A stretch of DNA of 64,000 nucleotides from Agitococcus lubricus (lineage in GTDB: Bacteria > Pseudomonadota > Gammaproteobacteria > Pseudomonadales > Moraxellaceae): NCBI RefSeq assembly GCF_003051055.1, contig NZ_QAON01000001.1:496001-560000 (forward strand), read 5' to 3'. The notes under the pieces are model-generated. The model did no database searches. It was given only the letters and a program-made list of their open reading frames with translations, and was not told the origin of the DNA. Positions within the stretch are counted from its first letter, which is position 1. Every line of letters begins with the position of its first letter. The position numbers were made by a program, and so were the translations under genes. This document shows, piece by piece, positions 17,601 through 26,107 of the stretch.

Positions 17601-19342
17601 TCAAAGACACAGGCATTGGCATGACACCCGCACAACAAGAAAATTTATTTAATGCTTTCTCGCAAGTAGATGGCTCTATCACCCGACGTTTTGGCGGCAC
17701 AGGTTTAGGGTTGACCATCTCACAACGGCTCGTTGAAATGATGGACAGTGATATTCAGGTCAAAAGTCAGTTGGGGCAAGGCAGTGAGTTTTCGTTTACG
17801 GTGGACTTACAAGTATCGCAACGAGAAGTGCCCGTACAACGTAAACCCAGTATGGGGTCGCTGCGTTTATTGATTATTGATGATAATAAAACCTCATTAA
17901 CCTTTTTATCGCAAATGATAGCGCGTTGGGGCTGGCAAGCTACCTTAGTTGATACCGCAGAACAAGCCTTGCAGTGGATTGAACGTGAGCAACAAGCGGG
18001 GCGTTATTATGATGCTATTTTGACTGATTGGCAGATGCCAGCCATGGATGGTTTGGCCTTAGCCCTCACTGTCAAATCCTCAAAACAACGTGCACCTATT
18101 CCTGTGATGATTATGGTCAGTGCCTTTGCGCGCGATACCTTAATGCATCAAAAACAAATTGATTATATTGATGGTGTGCTCATTAAACCGATTACCAGTT
18201 CGGTATTATACGATACCTTACATGAAACGCTGAATCAGCGTCGAGGGCAGATTGATTTGCATCGCGTTGTCGCACGGACAACGGCCAATAAACAGTTAGA
18301 TGGACTACGCTTATTATTGGTCGAAGATAACCATCTTAATCAGGTAGTGGCTAAAAATATTTTAGAGCAGGCAGGTGCGAAGGTTGATATAGCGCATGAT
18401 GGACAACAAGCCATTCATGCCTTACAACAATATCCTCACTATCATGCCGTTTTAATGGATGTACAAATGCCTGTGATGGATGGTTTTACGGCGACACGCA
18501 CGATTCGCCAACAACTTCGGTTATCGTTACCTATTATTGCCATGACCGCAGGTGTGATGGACAGTGAGCGTCATCAATGTGAAACGTCGGGTATGAATGG
18601 CTTTATTGCCAAGCCTTTAGATGTCAATGAGATGCTGAGTACTATTTTGCGTTTGGCGCATACGAGCGCATGGCGAGAGACGAATACCGTGACGACTACT
18701 CAGGGAGGAAAACAAACCATGACAACCGAGCCTAACGTGACTATCCCTCCGATTGAGCAATTTGACCCACAAGCCTTTTTAACGGTAGTGGGGGGTGACC
18801 ATATCTTACAATACGAGTTAACAGAGCAATTCATCGAGAATTATCAAACGGTTGTCGACGAAGTGAATGCTTGTTTAGCACAACATGATATTGATGGGGC
18901 AGCGCGTTTATTGCATACCTTAAAAGGCTTAGCAGGGACATTTAAGGCGAATAGTTTGGCACGCAGCGCATTAGCCTTAGAGCACGAGTTGCTTAAGCAT
19001 CAAGGTTATGCCAACCAAGACTCCGAGTTAGCAAACTTTCAATATCATGTCACTCAAACCTTAGAACGTATGCAGCAATGGTTGGTCACCCATCCCATAC
19101 CAAACAACGTGGTGGTAGCCAGCCATGACAGCTTAAATGTGCAGCAATGGCAGGAATTATTGCTACTCTTAGAGCAGCATAATATGAAAGCCTTTGATGT
19201 ATTTGAGCAGATGCGGTCGACCTTAGTTGGGTTATTACCCACAGAGTTATATACCGAGATTGATACAGCCATGAATAAACTTCAATTTAATCAAGTGAAA
19301 AGCAAATTGACGACATGGCATAACACCGTGACCCAGCATTAG
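14639..19342 (+). CDS. Membrane multi-PAS hybrid histidine kinase (BarA-like architecture)
   Basis: A 1567-residue tripartite hybrid kinase. It begins with GTG 14639, six bases after AAGGAG. Residues about 25-300 form eight or so membrane helices resembling a MASE1 sensor. Four PAS-like domains follow (about 305-425, 432-555, 565-685, 690-815), then HisKA with phospho-His H841 (NMSHEIRTPMNAVLGMSYLL), HATPase (NLTGNAIKFTERGE; DTGIGM; GGTGLGLTIS), receiver 1 with D1130, receiver 2 with D1274, and a C-terminal HPt with H1426 (LLHTLKGLAG). All phosphotransfer residues are intact. It heads a five-gene operon; the next gene starts 14 bases later. The signal is unknown. Confidence 0.93.
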   Translation: MPLLHKISLLNQEKLSHKELCWHILVKSVLVYFLSLLVLVYLPLTDKLTQLWIVNAFLLGIALNNGLSKLYIRSISLFVGNLAANLSVLYPLHISLAFALANTVELSLAAFLIYRYIPHIYYKKDPADIVKASIINLLFAVPCGATIATLSVSSLWAGTDFELFYKWWFSHVIGTLLVFLPVLLIAASIQKNTFSLKNIISMFMASMFFCCLIFFLIKKELFYFVFITAPLIIFALYNGGCKTAFVGLFNVIVIGSLLWLGLIPNDEIFTNQEANRLWLSTALTVFFPTFVGLITDQVRIQNQQLIASEARFKNAMEFAATGFVLVSAEAKLIEANSFFCRMVGYSRAELEVMDYSILTHPDDYQRSQERLQGLLDGQYNSYRLEKRYIHKYGHIVWADLKVSKLEGDSDGLIIVQIDDVSERKKQQEEILKLSDRLRLATDAVKMGIWDWHIMSDTLIWDERMYDLYHIERSQIPSYDFWRSLVHPDDIITVDADLHAALEKGDYFSASFRINVSGVVRYIRAEGIILRDGEQQALRVVGVNFDITLQKEAEYARDYVNKQRQMLIDAMPAMISYWDTQLVNHFANHQSWSFFARSAEQIHQQHLYDLLPNYAWFEPYIQRVLAKESVQVEYSPPHQADKTILLSYVPDIENNSVKGFYLFATDITHLKQAQQAKESAQALLVNVIDAASEFSIIATDIDGKITLFSKGSERMLGYRADEVVNQHTPALIHKAEEIASRAAILSVETGKQISGFAVFTHDTRGGGAHAREWSYVRKDGQTLPVYLVVTALRDSHNRVTGFVGVAKDISAEKRFSQELISAKEQAEQASRAKTEFVANMSHEIRTPMNAVLGMSYLLANTELSVDQKKYLEMIRVSSQSLLDILNDILDFSKIEAGKMSLHPVDFYLDDTLNALASIMTVNAGQKDLELAIGVDPDVPSMLIGDALRLQQILVNLTGNAIKFTERGEVVVAVSLVTRQYDRVRLRFSVKDTGIGMTPAQQENLFNAFSQVDGSITRRFGGTGLGLTISQRLVEMMDSDIQVKSQLGQGSEFSFTVDLQVSQREVPVQRKPSMGSLRLLIIDDNKTSLTFLSQMIARWGWQATLVDTAEQALQWIEREQQAGRYYDAILTDWQMPAMDGLALALTVKSSKQRAPIPVMIMVSAFARDTLMHQKQIDYIDGVLIKPITSSVLYDTLHETLNQRRGQIDLHRVVARTTANKQLDGLRLLLVEDNHLNQVVAKNILEQAGAKVDIAHDGQQAIHALQQYPHYHAVLMDVQMPVMDGFTATRTIRQQLRLSLPIIAMTAGVMDSERHQCETSGMNGFIAKPLDVNEMLSTILRLAHTSAWRETNTVTTTQGGKQTMTTEPNVTIPPIEQFDPQAFLTVVGGDHILQYELTEQFIENYQTVVDEVNACLAQHDIDGAARLLHTLKGLAGTFKANSLARSALALEHELLKHQGYANQDSELANFQYHVTQTLERMQQWLVTHPIPNNVVVASHDSLNVQQWQELLLLLEQHNMKAFDVFEQMRSTLVGLLPTELYTEIDTAMNKLQFNQVKSKLTTWHNTVTQH

Positions 19343-19355
19343 AGCGATTGCAGGC

Positions 19356-20867
19356 ATGACAACAACAATAAGGCCTCAGGGATTAATTTTAATTATTGAT
19401 GATAGTGTGGCCAATATTTTGGTATTAACTAAATTATTGGCGCTACAAGCCGATATTATTTTTGCGACGGATGGCCAAGATGGTTTGCAGAAAGCCTATA
19501 GCCAACGGCCAGATTTAATTTTATTAGATGTGTCCATGCCCGACATGGATGGCTACCAAGTCTGTCAGCAGCTCAAAGCCAATCCGCGAACCAAAGATTG
19601 CCCTATTATTTTTATTACCAGCCATGAAGGCGACGAGCATGAAGTCAAGGCTTTAGCCGCAGGCGGAGTCGATTTTATTCGTAAGCCCTTTAACCCCCCG
19701 ATTGTCAGTGCCCGCGTACAGACCCAGCTTGCCATGCGTAAAGCCTTATATGAGTTATCGTTAGCCAAAGAGCAAGCAGAGCAGGCCAGTCGCGCCAAAA
19801 GTGAATTTATTGCAACGGTCAGCCATGAGTTACGTACGCCTTTAACCTCGATTTCTGGCGGCTTATCTTTAGTATTAGGTAAACTCAGTGACACCTTAAG
19901 TCCTAAAGCAAAATTGTTATTAGAGACCGCCAGCCGTAATAGTGAACGTTTAACCTTATTAATTAACGATATTTTAGATATAGAGCGTATAGAGTTAGGC
20001 CAATTGACTTTTGATTTTCAAACGATAGATTTAGTGCAACTGGTACAGCAGGCGATAGTGGCTAATCAAGGCTATGCGCTGAAACACCACGTGCAACTGA
20101 CGATTACTCACCTGCCTTCATCCCCTGCGTGGGTCATGGCAAATAGTCACCGTTTACTACAAGTATTTGCGAATTTATTGTCCAACGCCATTAAGTACTC
20201 CCCGCCACAGGGTCTAGTCGAGTTGAGTTTAGTCGAGGTAGAAAATGCTTGGCGTGTGACCGTCAAAGATTATGGTCGGGGGATTCCTAGCCATTTTAAG
20301 ACGCAAATTTTTCAGCGTTTTGCGCAAGCAGACAGCTCAGATACCCGCGAGCAGGGAGGCACTGGCTTAGGTTTAAGTATTAGCAAAGCCATTATTGAAC
20401 GTCATCAGGGGGTGATTGGTTACTGTTCTGAAGAGGGGCAAGGCTCAGCGTTTTATTTTGACCTGCCACTGTTAGCCATAGAAAATACACCCGTCGTACA
20501 GCCAACAGCAAATGCTCAGAGCCAATTGCCACACATTTTGCATGTGGAAGACGATATAGACCTGATTCACATCAGTCATGCACTATTAGAGGACATTGCG
20601 GATTACAGTTATGCCCACTCCTTGCAGCAGGCAAAAGACAAGTTGGCAAATCAGCATTATGACCTCGTCATATTAGATATAAACTTGCCTGACGGCTCTG
20701 GCCTGAGCTTATTGGCAGCATTAACGAACACACCGATAATGCTATTTACGGAACAAGATAATCACATGACGACCCATGAAAATGTATCAAGTGTTTTAAT
20801 TAAATCAAAAACCAGTAACGAAGAGTTCGTGGCTATGGTAAAAAAATTACTGGCAATCACGCCTTAA
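19356..20867 (+). CDS. Cytoplasmic REC-HisKA-HATPase-REC hybrid kinase
   Basis: A 503-residue soluble hybrid kinase. Order: receiver (D58 in LILLDVSMPDMDG), a short coiled coil, HisKA with H157 (VSHELRTPLTSISGGLSLV), HATPase (NLLSNAIKYSPPQG; GGTGLGLSIS), and a C-terminal receiver with D441 (VILDINLPDGSG). There is no sensor domain, so it is probably phosphorylated through its N-terminal receiver, plausibly by the upstream membrane kinase. Its HisKA/HATPase region closely resembles that of the next gene, indicating tandem duplication. The gene starts 14 bases after its neighbour. Confidence 0.93.
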   Translation: MTTTIRPQGLILIIDDSVANILVLTKLLALQADIIFATDGQDGLQKAYSQRPDLILLDVSMPDMDGYQVCQQLKANPRTKDCPIIFITSHEGDEHEVKALAAGGVDFIRKPFNPPIVSARVQTQLAMRKALYELSLAKEQAEQASRAKSEFIATVSHELRTPLTSISGGLSLVLGKLSDTLSPKAKLLLETASRNSERLTLLINDILDIERIELGQLTFDFQTIDLVQLVQQAIVANQGYALKHHVQLTITHLPSSPAWVMANSHRLLQVFANLLSNAIKYSPPQGLVELSLVEVENAWRVTVKDYGRGIPSHFKTQIFQRFAQADSSDTREQGGTGLGLSISKAIIERHQGVIGYCSEEGQGSAFYFDLPLLAIENTPVVQPTANAQSQLPHILHVEDDIDLIHISHALLEDIADYSYAHSLQQAKDKLANQHYDLVILDINLPDGSGLSLLAALTNTPIMLFTEQDNHMTTHENVSSVLIKSKTSNEEFVAMVKKLLAITP

Positions 20868-20953
20868 GGGCAGCAAAAAAGATAGGACAGGCGCACTCAA
20901 ATAAAAACAGCGTGTTATTGGTAATCCTTAGATTGAGTCATGATGAGTGAAGT

Positions 20954-23275
20954 ATGCAAATTCCTAAATTGCCTGCCAACGAAGCAGAACGCTTAAAAGT
21001 CTTGTATGACTTACAAATTTTAGATACGCCGCGCGAGGAACGCTTTGACCGTTTGGTGCGTATCACCCAATCCCTATTTAATGTGCCCATCGCCCTCATT
21101 GGTTTAATTGACGAAGAGCGGCAATGGTATAAGTCCTGTGTGGGTCTACCGAATACCGAAGTCGACCGTAATGGCTCTTTTTGTGCGCACGCCATTTTAA
21201 GTCCTGATACGTTGTATATTCCTGATGCCCGTTTGGATAGCCGTTTTGCAGACCATCCTGCGGTTTTGGGCGCGCCTTATGTGCGTTTTTATGTGGGTGC
21301 GCCCCTGATTCTCAAAGAGCGTTATTGCTTAGGTACATTATGTTTGGTCGATTATGAGCCGCGCCATTTGAGTGATGAGCAGCTCAAACTGTTACGTGAT
21401 TTGGCTGATTTAGTACAACAACAACTAGAAACACAATTAAGCCTAGACCTCGAAAAAATGTTGTCTGAGGAAAAAGCACGCCATCAACTCCTATTTGAAA
21501 CCATGATTGATGGCATTGCGATTATTGACCAATATGGTCATATCGAAAACAGTAATCTGGCGCTACAAACGCTATTAGGTTTAAGTGCGAACACACTATA
21601 CCACATGCCATTACAACAGCTATTTGCCAGTCACTGCCATCGAGACTATCAAGACTACCTCAACCAATGTGTACAACAATACCAAACAGGGCAAATCAAC
21701 CATCGTTGTGAGTTACAGATACGACATCAAGAAGGGCATTTTATAGACGTGGAGCTGTTATTTAGCCCAATGCGTTTGCATGAGCGTTTATTGTTTACCG
21801 CCATTATTCGGGATATGACCGAACGTAAAGCCATTGAACGCATGAAAAATGAATTTATTTCTACCGTGAGTCATGAGCTACGTACCCCCTTAACCTCTAT
21901 TCGTGGGGCGATTGGCTTAGTGTTATCTAAAGCCGCAGAAGGCTTATCACCCAAAGCTAAAATGCTACTCAATACCGCCAGTCGTAATAGCGAACGCTTA
22001 TCTTTATTGATTAACGATATTCTGGATTTAGAAAAAATTGAATCAGGTAAATTAGATTTTGACCTCAAGCCGATAGACCTTGCACAATTAATCCAACAGG
22101 CAATCACAGGCAATGAAGGCTACGCGGTGAATCATCAGGTCGCCCTCGTCTTAGCAGAAACCCTCGTAACGGCGCCTGTGTATGCAGATGACCATCGTTT
22201 ATTACAAGTCTTTTCTAATCTCATTTCCAATGCCATTAAATATTCCCCCCCTCAGGGCAGAGTAGAGCTCCGCTTACAAGACCAAGATGAACAATGGCGT
22301 ATCGGTGTGCGTGACCACGGACGTGGCATTCCAGAGGCGTTTAGAGAGCGTATATTTCAACGTTTTGCCCAAGCCGATGCCTCAGATACCCGAGAAAAAA
22401 ATGGGACAGGATTGGGATTAACCATCAGTAAAGCCATTATTGAACGACACGGTGGCAATATCGCGTATCATTCTGTCATTGGAGAAGGGACGGAGTTCTT
22501 TTTTACGTTGCCTAAGTTAGTCAGTACGGCGTCCGAAGCCTCGCAAGCACACATTCTCATTTGTGAAGATAATGCAGATGTCGCGTTGATTTTGAGCGAG
22601 TTATTGGCACAAGAGTCGATGAGCAGTGAGATTGCCTATACAGCGCACCAAGCAAAAGCCCGTTTGGCACAACAACACTATGACGCCATGTTACTCGACC
22701 TCAACTTACCCGACCAAGATGGTATGGAGCTGCTATTAGAGTTACGACAAAATCCTGACTATGCACAATTACCAATTGTTATCGTCAGTGGCCGCGCTGA
22801 GCAACATTCTAAACAACTGGTAGACGAAAGTGTGGCCGTGATTGAATGGTTACAAAAGCCCATCGACCGTCAGTTATTACGTCATGCCCTCAATCGGTGT
22901 TTAAGTTCCGAAATACAAAAGCCCTCAATTTTACATATTGAGGATGAGCCAGATGTCATTCAGGTAACGCAAATGTTGGTGGCAGAGGTTGCAGACTATT
23001 ATTTTGCTGTCAGTGTCGAGCAAGCACGTAGCTTATTACAGCAACGCACATTTGATTTAGTCATTTTGGACTTAAATTTACCAGATGGCTCAGGTTTAGA
23101 ATTACTATCGGCGATTAACGTCAATAGCCAAGTTTTAGTCTTTACTGGGACTGAAATGAGTAGCGTGTTATCGGAACAAATAGGACTGGCCTTAACCAAA
23201 GCCAGTACCAGTAATCAACAATTGTTAAATACCATTAAAAAACTAATTGCTAAAAATGAGAGCCAACATGACTGA
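20954..23275 (+). CDS. GAF-PAS-HisKA-HATPase-REC-REC hybrid kinase
   Basis: A 773-residue soluble hybrid kinase. Residues 1-170 form a GAF domain of the type beginning LPANEAERLKVLYDLQILDT, with VDRNGSFCAHAIL. A PAS domain follows (about 175-295), HisKA with H307 (VSHELRTPLTSIRGAIGLVL), HATPase (NLISNAIKYSPPQG; NGTGLGLTIS) and two receivers with D582 and D706. The kinase core and last receiver are paralogous to the preceding gene. It overlaps the following stand-alone receiver gene by 8 bases. The GAF ligand is unknown. Confidence 0.93.
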   Translation: MQIPKLPANEAERLKVLYDLQILDTPREERFDRLVRITQSLFNVPIALIGLIDEERQWYKSCVGLPNTEVDRNGSFCAHAILSPDTLYIPDARLDSRFADHPAVLGAPYVRFYVGAPLILKERYCLGTLCLVDYEPRHLSDEQLKLLRDLADLVQQQLETQLSLDLEKMLSEEKARHQLLFETMIDGIAIIDQYGHIENSNLALQTLLGLSANTLYHMPLQQLFASHCHRDYQDYLNQCVQQYQTGQINHRCELQIRHQEGHFIDVELLFSPMRLHERLLFTAIIRDMTERKAIERMKNEFISTVSHELRTPLTSIRGAIGLVLSKAAEGLSPKAKMLLNTASRNSERLSLLINDILDLEKIESGKLDFDLKPIDLAQLIQQAITGNEGYAVNHQVALVLAETLVTAPVYADDHRLLQVFSNLISNAIKYSPPQGRVELRLQDQDEQWRIGVRDHGRGIPEAFRERIFQRFAQADASDTREKNGTGLGLTISKAIIERHGGNIAYHSVIGEGTEFFFTLPKLVSTASEASQAHILICEDNADVALILSELLAQESMSSEIAYTAHQAKARLAQQHYDAMLLDLNLPDQDGMELLLELRQNPDYAQLPIVIVSGRAEQHSKQLVDESVAVIEWLQKPIDRQLLRHALNRCLSSEIQKPSILHIEDEPDVIQVTQMLVAEVADYYFAVSVEQARSLLQQRTFDLVILDLNLPDGSGLELLSAINVNSQVLVFTGTEMSSVLSEQIGLALTKASTSNQQLLNTIKKLIAKNESQHD

Positions 23276-23654
23276 AGCCGTACGTATTCTATATGTCGAT
23301 GACGAACCCGATATCCGTATGATTGTTGAGTTCGCCTTAGAGGATGAAGAAGGCTTAGAACTGGTGCTGTGTGCATCAGGTGCAGAGGCCTTAGCAAGGG
23401 TTGCTGATTATCAGCCTCATTTGGTGCTGTTAGATGTCATGATGCCCACGATGGATGGGCCGACGACTTTGCAGCAGATGAAACAAATGCCCGAATTGGC
23501 TAATACCTTGTTTGCTTTTATGACCGCAAAAGTACAACCCCAAGAGGTTGCTCAGTTAAAAGCACTAGGCGCGGTATCGGTGATTGCCAAGCCTTTTGAC
23601 CCTATGACGCTAGTAGATACCGTATGGCAAATCCTTAAGGGAGAGTCAAGATGA
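23268..23654 (+). CDS. Stand-alone response regulator receiver
   Basis: A 128-residue single-domain receiver starting at ATG 23268 (MTEAVRILYVDDEPDIRM). Acidic pocket DDE, phospho-acceptor Asp in LVLLDVMMPTMDG, conserved Thr in FAFMTAK and Lys in VIAKPFDP are present. There is no output domain, so it acts as a phosphate shuttle or by protein contact. The start overlaps the end of the upstream kinase and its stop overlaps the next start (ATGA), implying translational coupling. An earlier in-frame ATG at 23247 is possible but would extend the overlap. Confidence 0.9.
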   Translation: MTEAVRILYVDDEPDIRMIVEFALEDEEGLELVLCASGAEALARVADYQPHLVLLDVMMPTMDGPTTLQQMKQMPELANTLFAFMTAKVQPQEVAQLKALGAVSVIAKPFDPMTLVDTVWQILKGESR

Positions 23655-26065
23655 GCGAACGGCAAGCACGTCTAGAAGAACGTATTCGCAGTGTACAACG
23701 TAACTTTATTGCGGCCTTACCTAACTTAATGGCGGATATTAGTGACCGTTGGAATACATTACGCCATACAGGTTGGGAGCGTGCCATCGTCTTAGAATTA
23801 CAGTCGATTGTGCATCGTTTAGCTGGCTCAGGAGGAACATTTGGTTTTCCTGATATCAGCCGTACCGCAGCGACCTTAGATGTTGCCTTAGGACAAACAC
23901 TGGCCGATGCAGAGTATGTTGCACCCGAAACCAAGCTCAGTTTAGATACCCAAGTTGACGACTTACTCAGCGTACTGAAGGCGGCTTTAGTGAGCCAAGA
24001 CGACGCAGGTAGTGAGCCACCGTTATTAACTTCGATGGTGGTAGGCGGTCAAAAGTTAGTCGTGATGATTGAAGATGACGACTTACTCCGTGAGCGACTA
24101 TCCGCATTATTAGAAAGTGCAGGTTATCGGGTGGTCGGTTTTGCCGCCCCTGCCTTAGCAACAGGCTTTTTACAAGAAGAACAGCCTGCACTGGTTTTAT
24201 TGGATTTAATGTTTCCTGGTCAGCGTTGGCCAGCTTTTGAAGTGATAAATGATATACGTGGTGAAACAGGCGAACGCACACCCGTCGCCGTGATGAGTGG
24301 CCATGTCGATTTTCGTTCACGTTTAGACGCAACCCGTGCAGGCGCAGACGCGTATATTGTCAAACCCATCAATGAGACCCAATTATTAGAGGTCGTTGCC
24401 CAGTTAGCCAATCGTCGTTTAGATGATAGTTGGCGCTGTTTGGTGATTGATGATGACACCTTATTATCTGACCATATTGTCGCATGGTTAACCGATGCAG
24501 GCATGATTGCTCAGTCGGTGACCTCCGCTCGGGATAGCTGGCTCAAGGTACGTGAGTTCAAGCCCGATGTCTTAGTGCTTGATATTAATATGCCCGAATG
24601 TAATGGCATTGAATTAGCCACTATGCTGCGTCAAGATGCTAACACCTCACAATTACCCATTGTATTTTTAACTTCAGATACTGGTGAGCGCACACGACGT
24701 CATGCAATGGCAGCAGGTGCAGATGATTATTTGTTAAAGCCCATTTCGCGCTCTGCCTTGGTGCAAGCTGTGGTTGCGCGCGCCCGTTTAGGCAAACGGA
24801 TGCAAGGGCAAGTAGCACGTGTGACTCAGCAAGCGCCGCAAGGTTATGGTTTGTCACGACACTACTTCTTTACCGAGTTAGAGCGTGCTTTAGATGAAGC
24901 AGACGGCGGGTCTGTACAGGCTGCTTTAGTACTGATTGCGCTTACAGAAATGAGCAAAGTCTCAGAGCAACACGGTGCACTCGGATTGGCCGCCCTACAA
25001 GAGCAATTGTTTACCCGACTGACTAAATTAAACGTTGATACATGGTCGATGATTGGTGAAAATACCATCGCCTTTTTATTGCCGCGCGATACCATCGTGG
25101 CACATAAAAATTATATTAGCCATATCTTAGAAAAGCTCTCCGTTCAACCCTTTGAATTTGGTCAGCATACGATGCCTGCAACGGCTGCCGCTGCTAATTT
25201 GCAACTAAGGCAGCCACAAGCCATCTCCTCCGTGTTATTACAAGCCGAACAAATGTTAGGTTTAGCACTGGATGGTGGGGCAGGGACGATTATTGATGGT
25301 TTTGTCGGCACATCAAACAGTGTCGATGCAAACAGTGGCCGTTTGGCAGTCAGTCGCTTACGGGCGGTATATCAACCCATTATCACGATTGGAGATAATG
25401 AAAACCCGATTAATATGGTACTAGCGCGCTTGAGTGATACAGACGGTAATTTATTACCCGCAGGTCGTTTTTTGTCGGCGCTAGAAAAGCGGGGTTGGTT
25501 GCCAGACCTCGACACATGGGTATTTCAACACGCGCATAAATTATTGACCCAAGAAACAGCGATTGAAGATAGTCTAAATTTAGTGATTCACGTTAGTCCA
25601 CAAAGTCTCAGTAATGCGATTTATATGACGACGGTATTGACACTGTTACATGACCATCCGATGCCCAGTGATAAACAACGTTTGATTATGGCGATTGCCG
25701 AAAGCACACTCATTACCCATCGTAATATGGTCAATCAGTTACAACAGGCCATGACGACGGCTGGTGCGAGTATGATGATTACGCAATACGGCGCATCAGG
25801 TCATTCGGTATCCTTGTTACAACAAATCAAACCTGCTTTTGTCCGCTTAGATGAGAATTTAAGCCGCCGACTGGAGCAAAGCGATTATTTAGCAGCCGAC
25901 CGTGTCCTGATTGAAGCTGCAGAAGCAGAAAACGCCATTATTGTGGCTAGCGGTATAGAGACAGCCAGTAGTTTATCTGGCTTATGGAGCAAAGGTATTC
26001 GTTGGTTTCAAGGCTATTTTGTTCACGAGCCTGCACCGACTCCCACGACGATATCTACGCTCTAA
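23651..26065 (+). CDS. HPt-REC-REC protein with degenerate GGDEF and EAL domains
   Basis: An 804-residue terminal component of the phosphorelay operon. It opens with an HPt domain (H55 in VHRLAGSGGTFGF), then receivers with D185 and D311 (VLDINMPECNG; K in LLKPIS). The region about 385-560 resembles a GGDEF fold but lacks the signature (GENTIAF at that place). Residues about 590-795 resemble an EAL domain (YQPIITI; FVRLDENL; GIETASSL), but catalytic motifs are missing: LARL replaces EALxR, AESTL replaces ExTES, and ITQYGASGHS replaces the DDFGTGYS loop. It is probably a non-catalytic c-di-GMP or protein-binding output. ATGA overlap with the preceding gene. Confidence 0.88.
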   Translation: MSERQARLEERIRSVQRNFIAALPNLMADISDRWNTLRHTGWERAIVLELQSIVHRLAGSGGTFGFPDISRTAATLDVALGQTLADAEYVAPETKLSLDTQVDDLLSVLKAALVSQDDAGSEPPLLTSMVVGGQKLVVMIEDDDLLRERLSALLESAGYRVVGFAAPALATGFLQEEQPALVLLDLMFPGQRWPAFEVINDIRGETGERTPVAVMSGHVDFRSRLDATRAGADAYIVKPINETQLLEVVAQLANRRLDDSWRCLVIDDDTLLSDHIVAWLTDAGMIAQSVTSARDSWLKVREFKPDVLVLDINMPECNGIELATMLRQDANTSQLPIVFLTSDTGERTRRHAMAAGADDYLLKPISRSALVQAVVARARLGKRMQGQVARVTQQAPQGYGLSRHYFFTELERALDEADGGSVQAALVLIALTEMSKVSEQHGALGLAALQEQLFTRLTKLNVDTWSMIGENTIAFLLPRDTIVAHKNYISHILEKLSVQPFEFGQHTMPATAAAANLQLRQPQAISSVLLQAEQMLGLALDGGAGTIIDGFVGTSNSVDANSGRLAVSRLRAVYQPIITIGDNENPINMVLARLSDTDGNLLPAGRFLSALEKRGWLPDLDTWVFQHAHKLLTQETAIEDSLNLVIHVSPQSLSNAIYMTTVLTLLHDHPMPSDKQRLIMAIAESTLITHRNMVNQLQQAMTTAGASMMITQYGASGHSVSLLQQIKPAFVRLDENLSRRLEQSDYLAADRVLIEAAEAENAIIVASGIETASSLSGLWSKGIRWFQGYFVHEPAPTPTTISTL

Positions 26066-26077
26066 GGCTGCCAGCAA

Positions 26078-26098
26078 GAGGGACACACAGTGTCCCTC
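26078..26098. terminator. Hairpin between convergent genes
   Basis: GAGGGACAC (26078-26086) and GTGTCCCTC (26090-26098) form a perfect 9-bp stem with a 3-nt loop between the phosphorelay operon and the convergent HMG-CoA reductase gene. It lacks a T run, so it may be a weak or bidirectional terminator. Confidence 0.5.
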
Positions 26099-26107
26099 GC
26101 ATCACGC

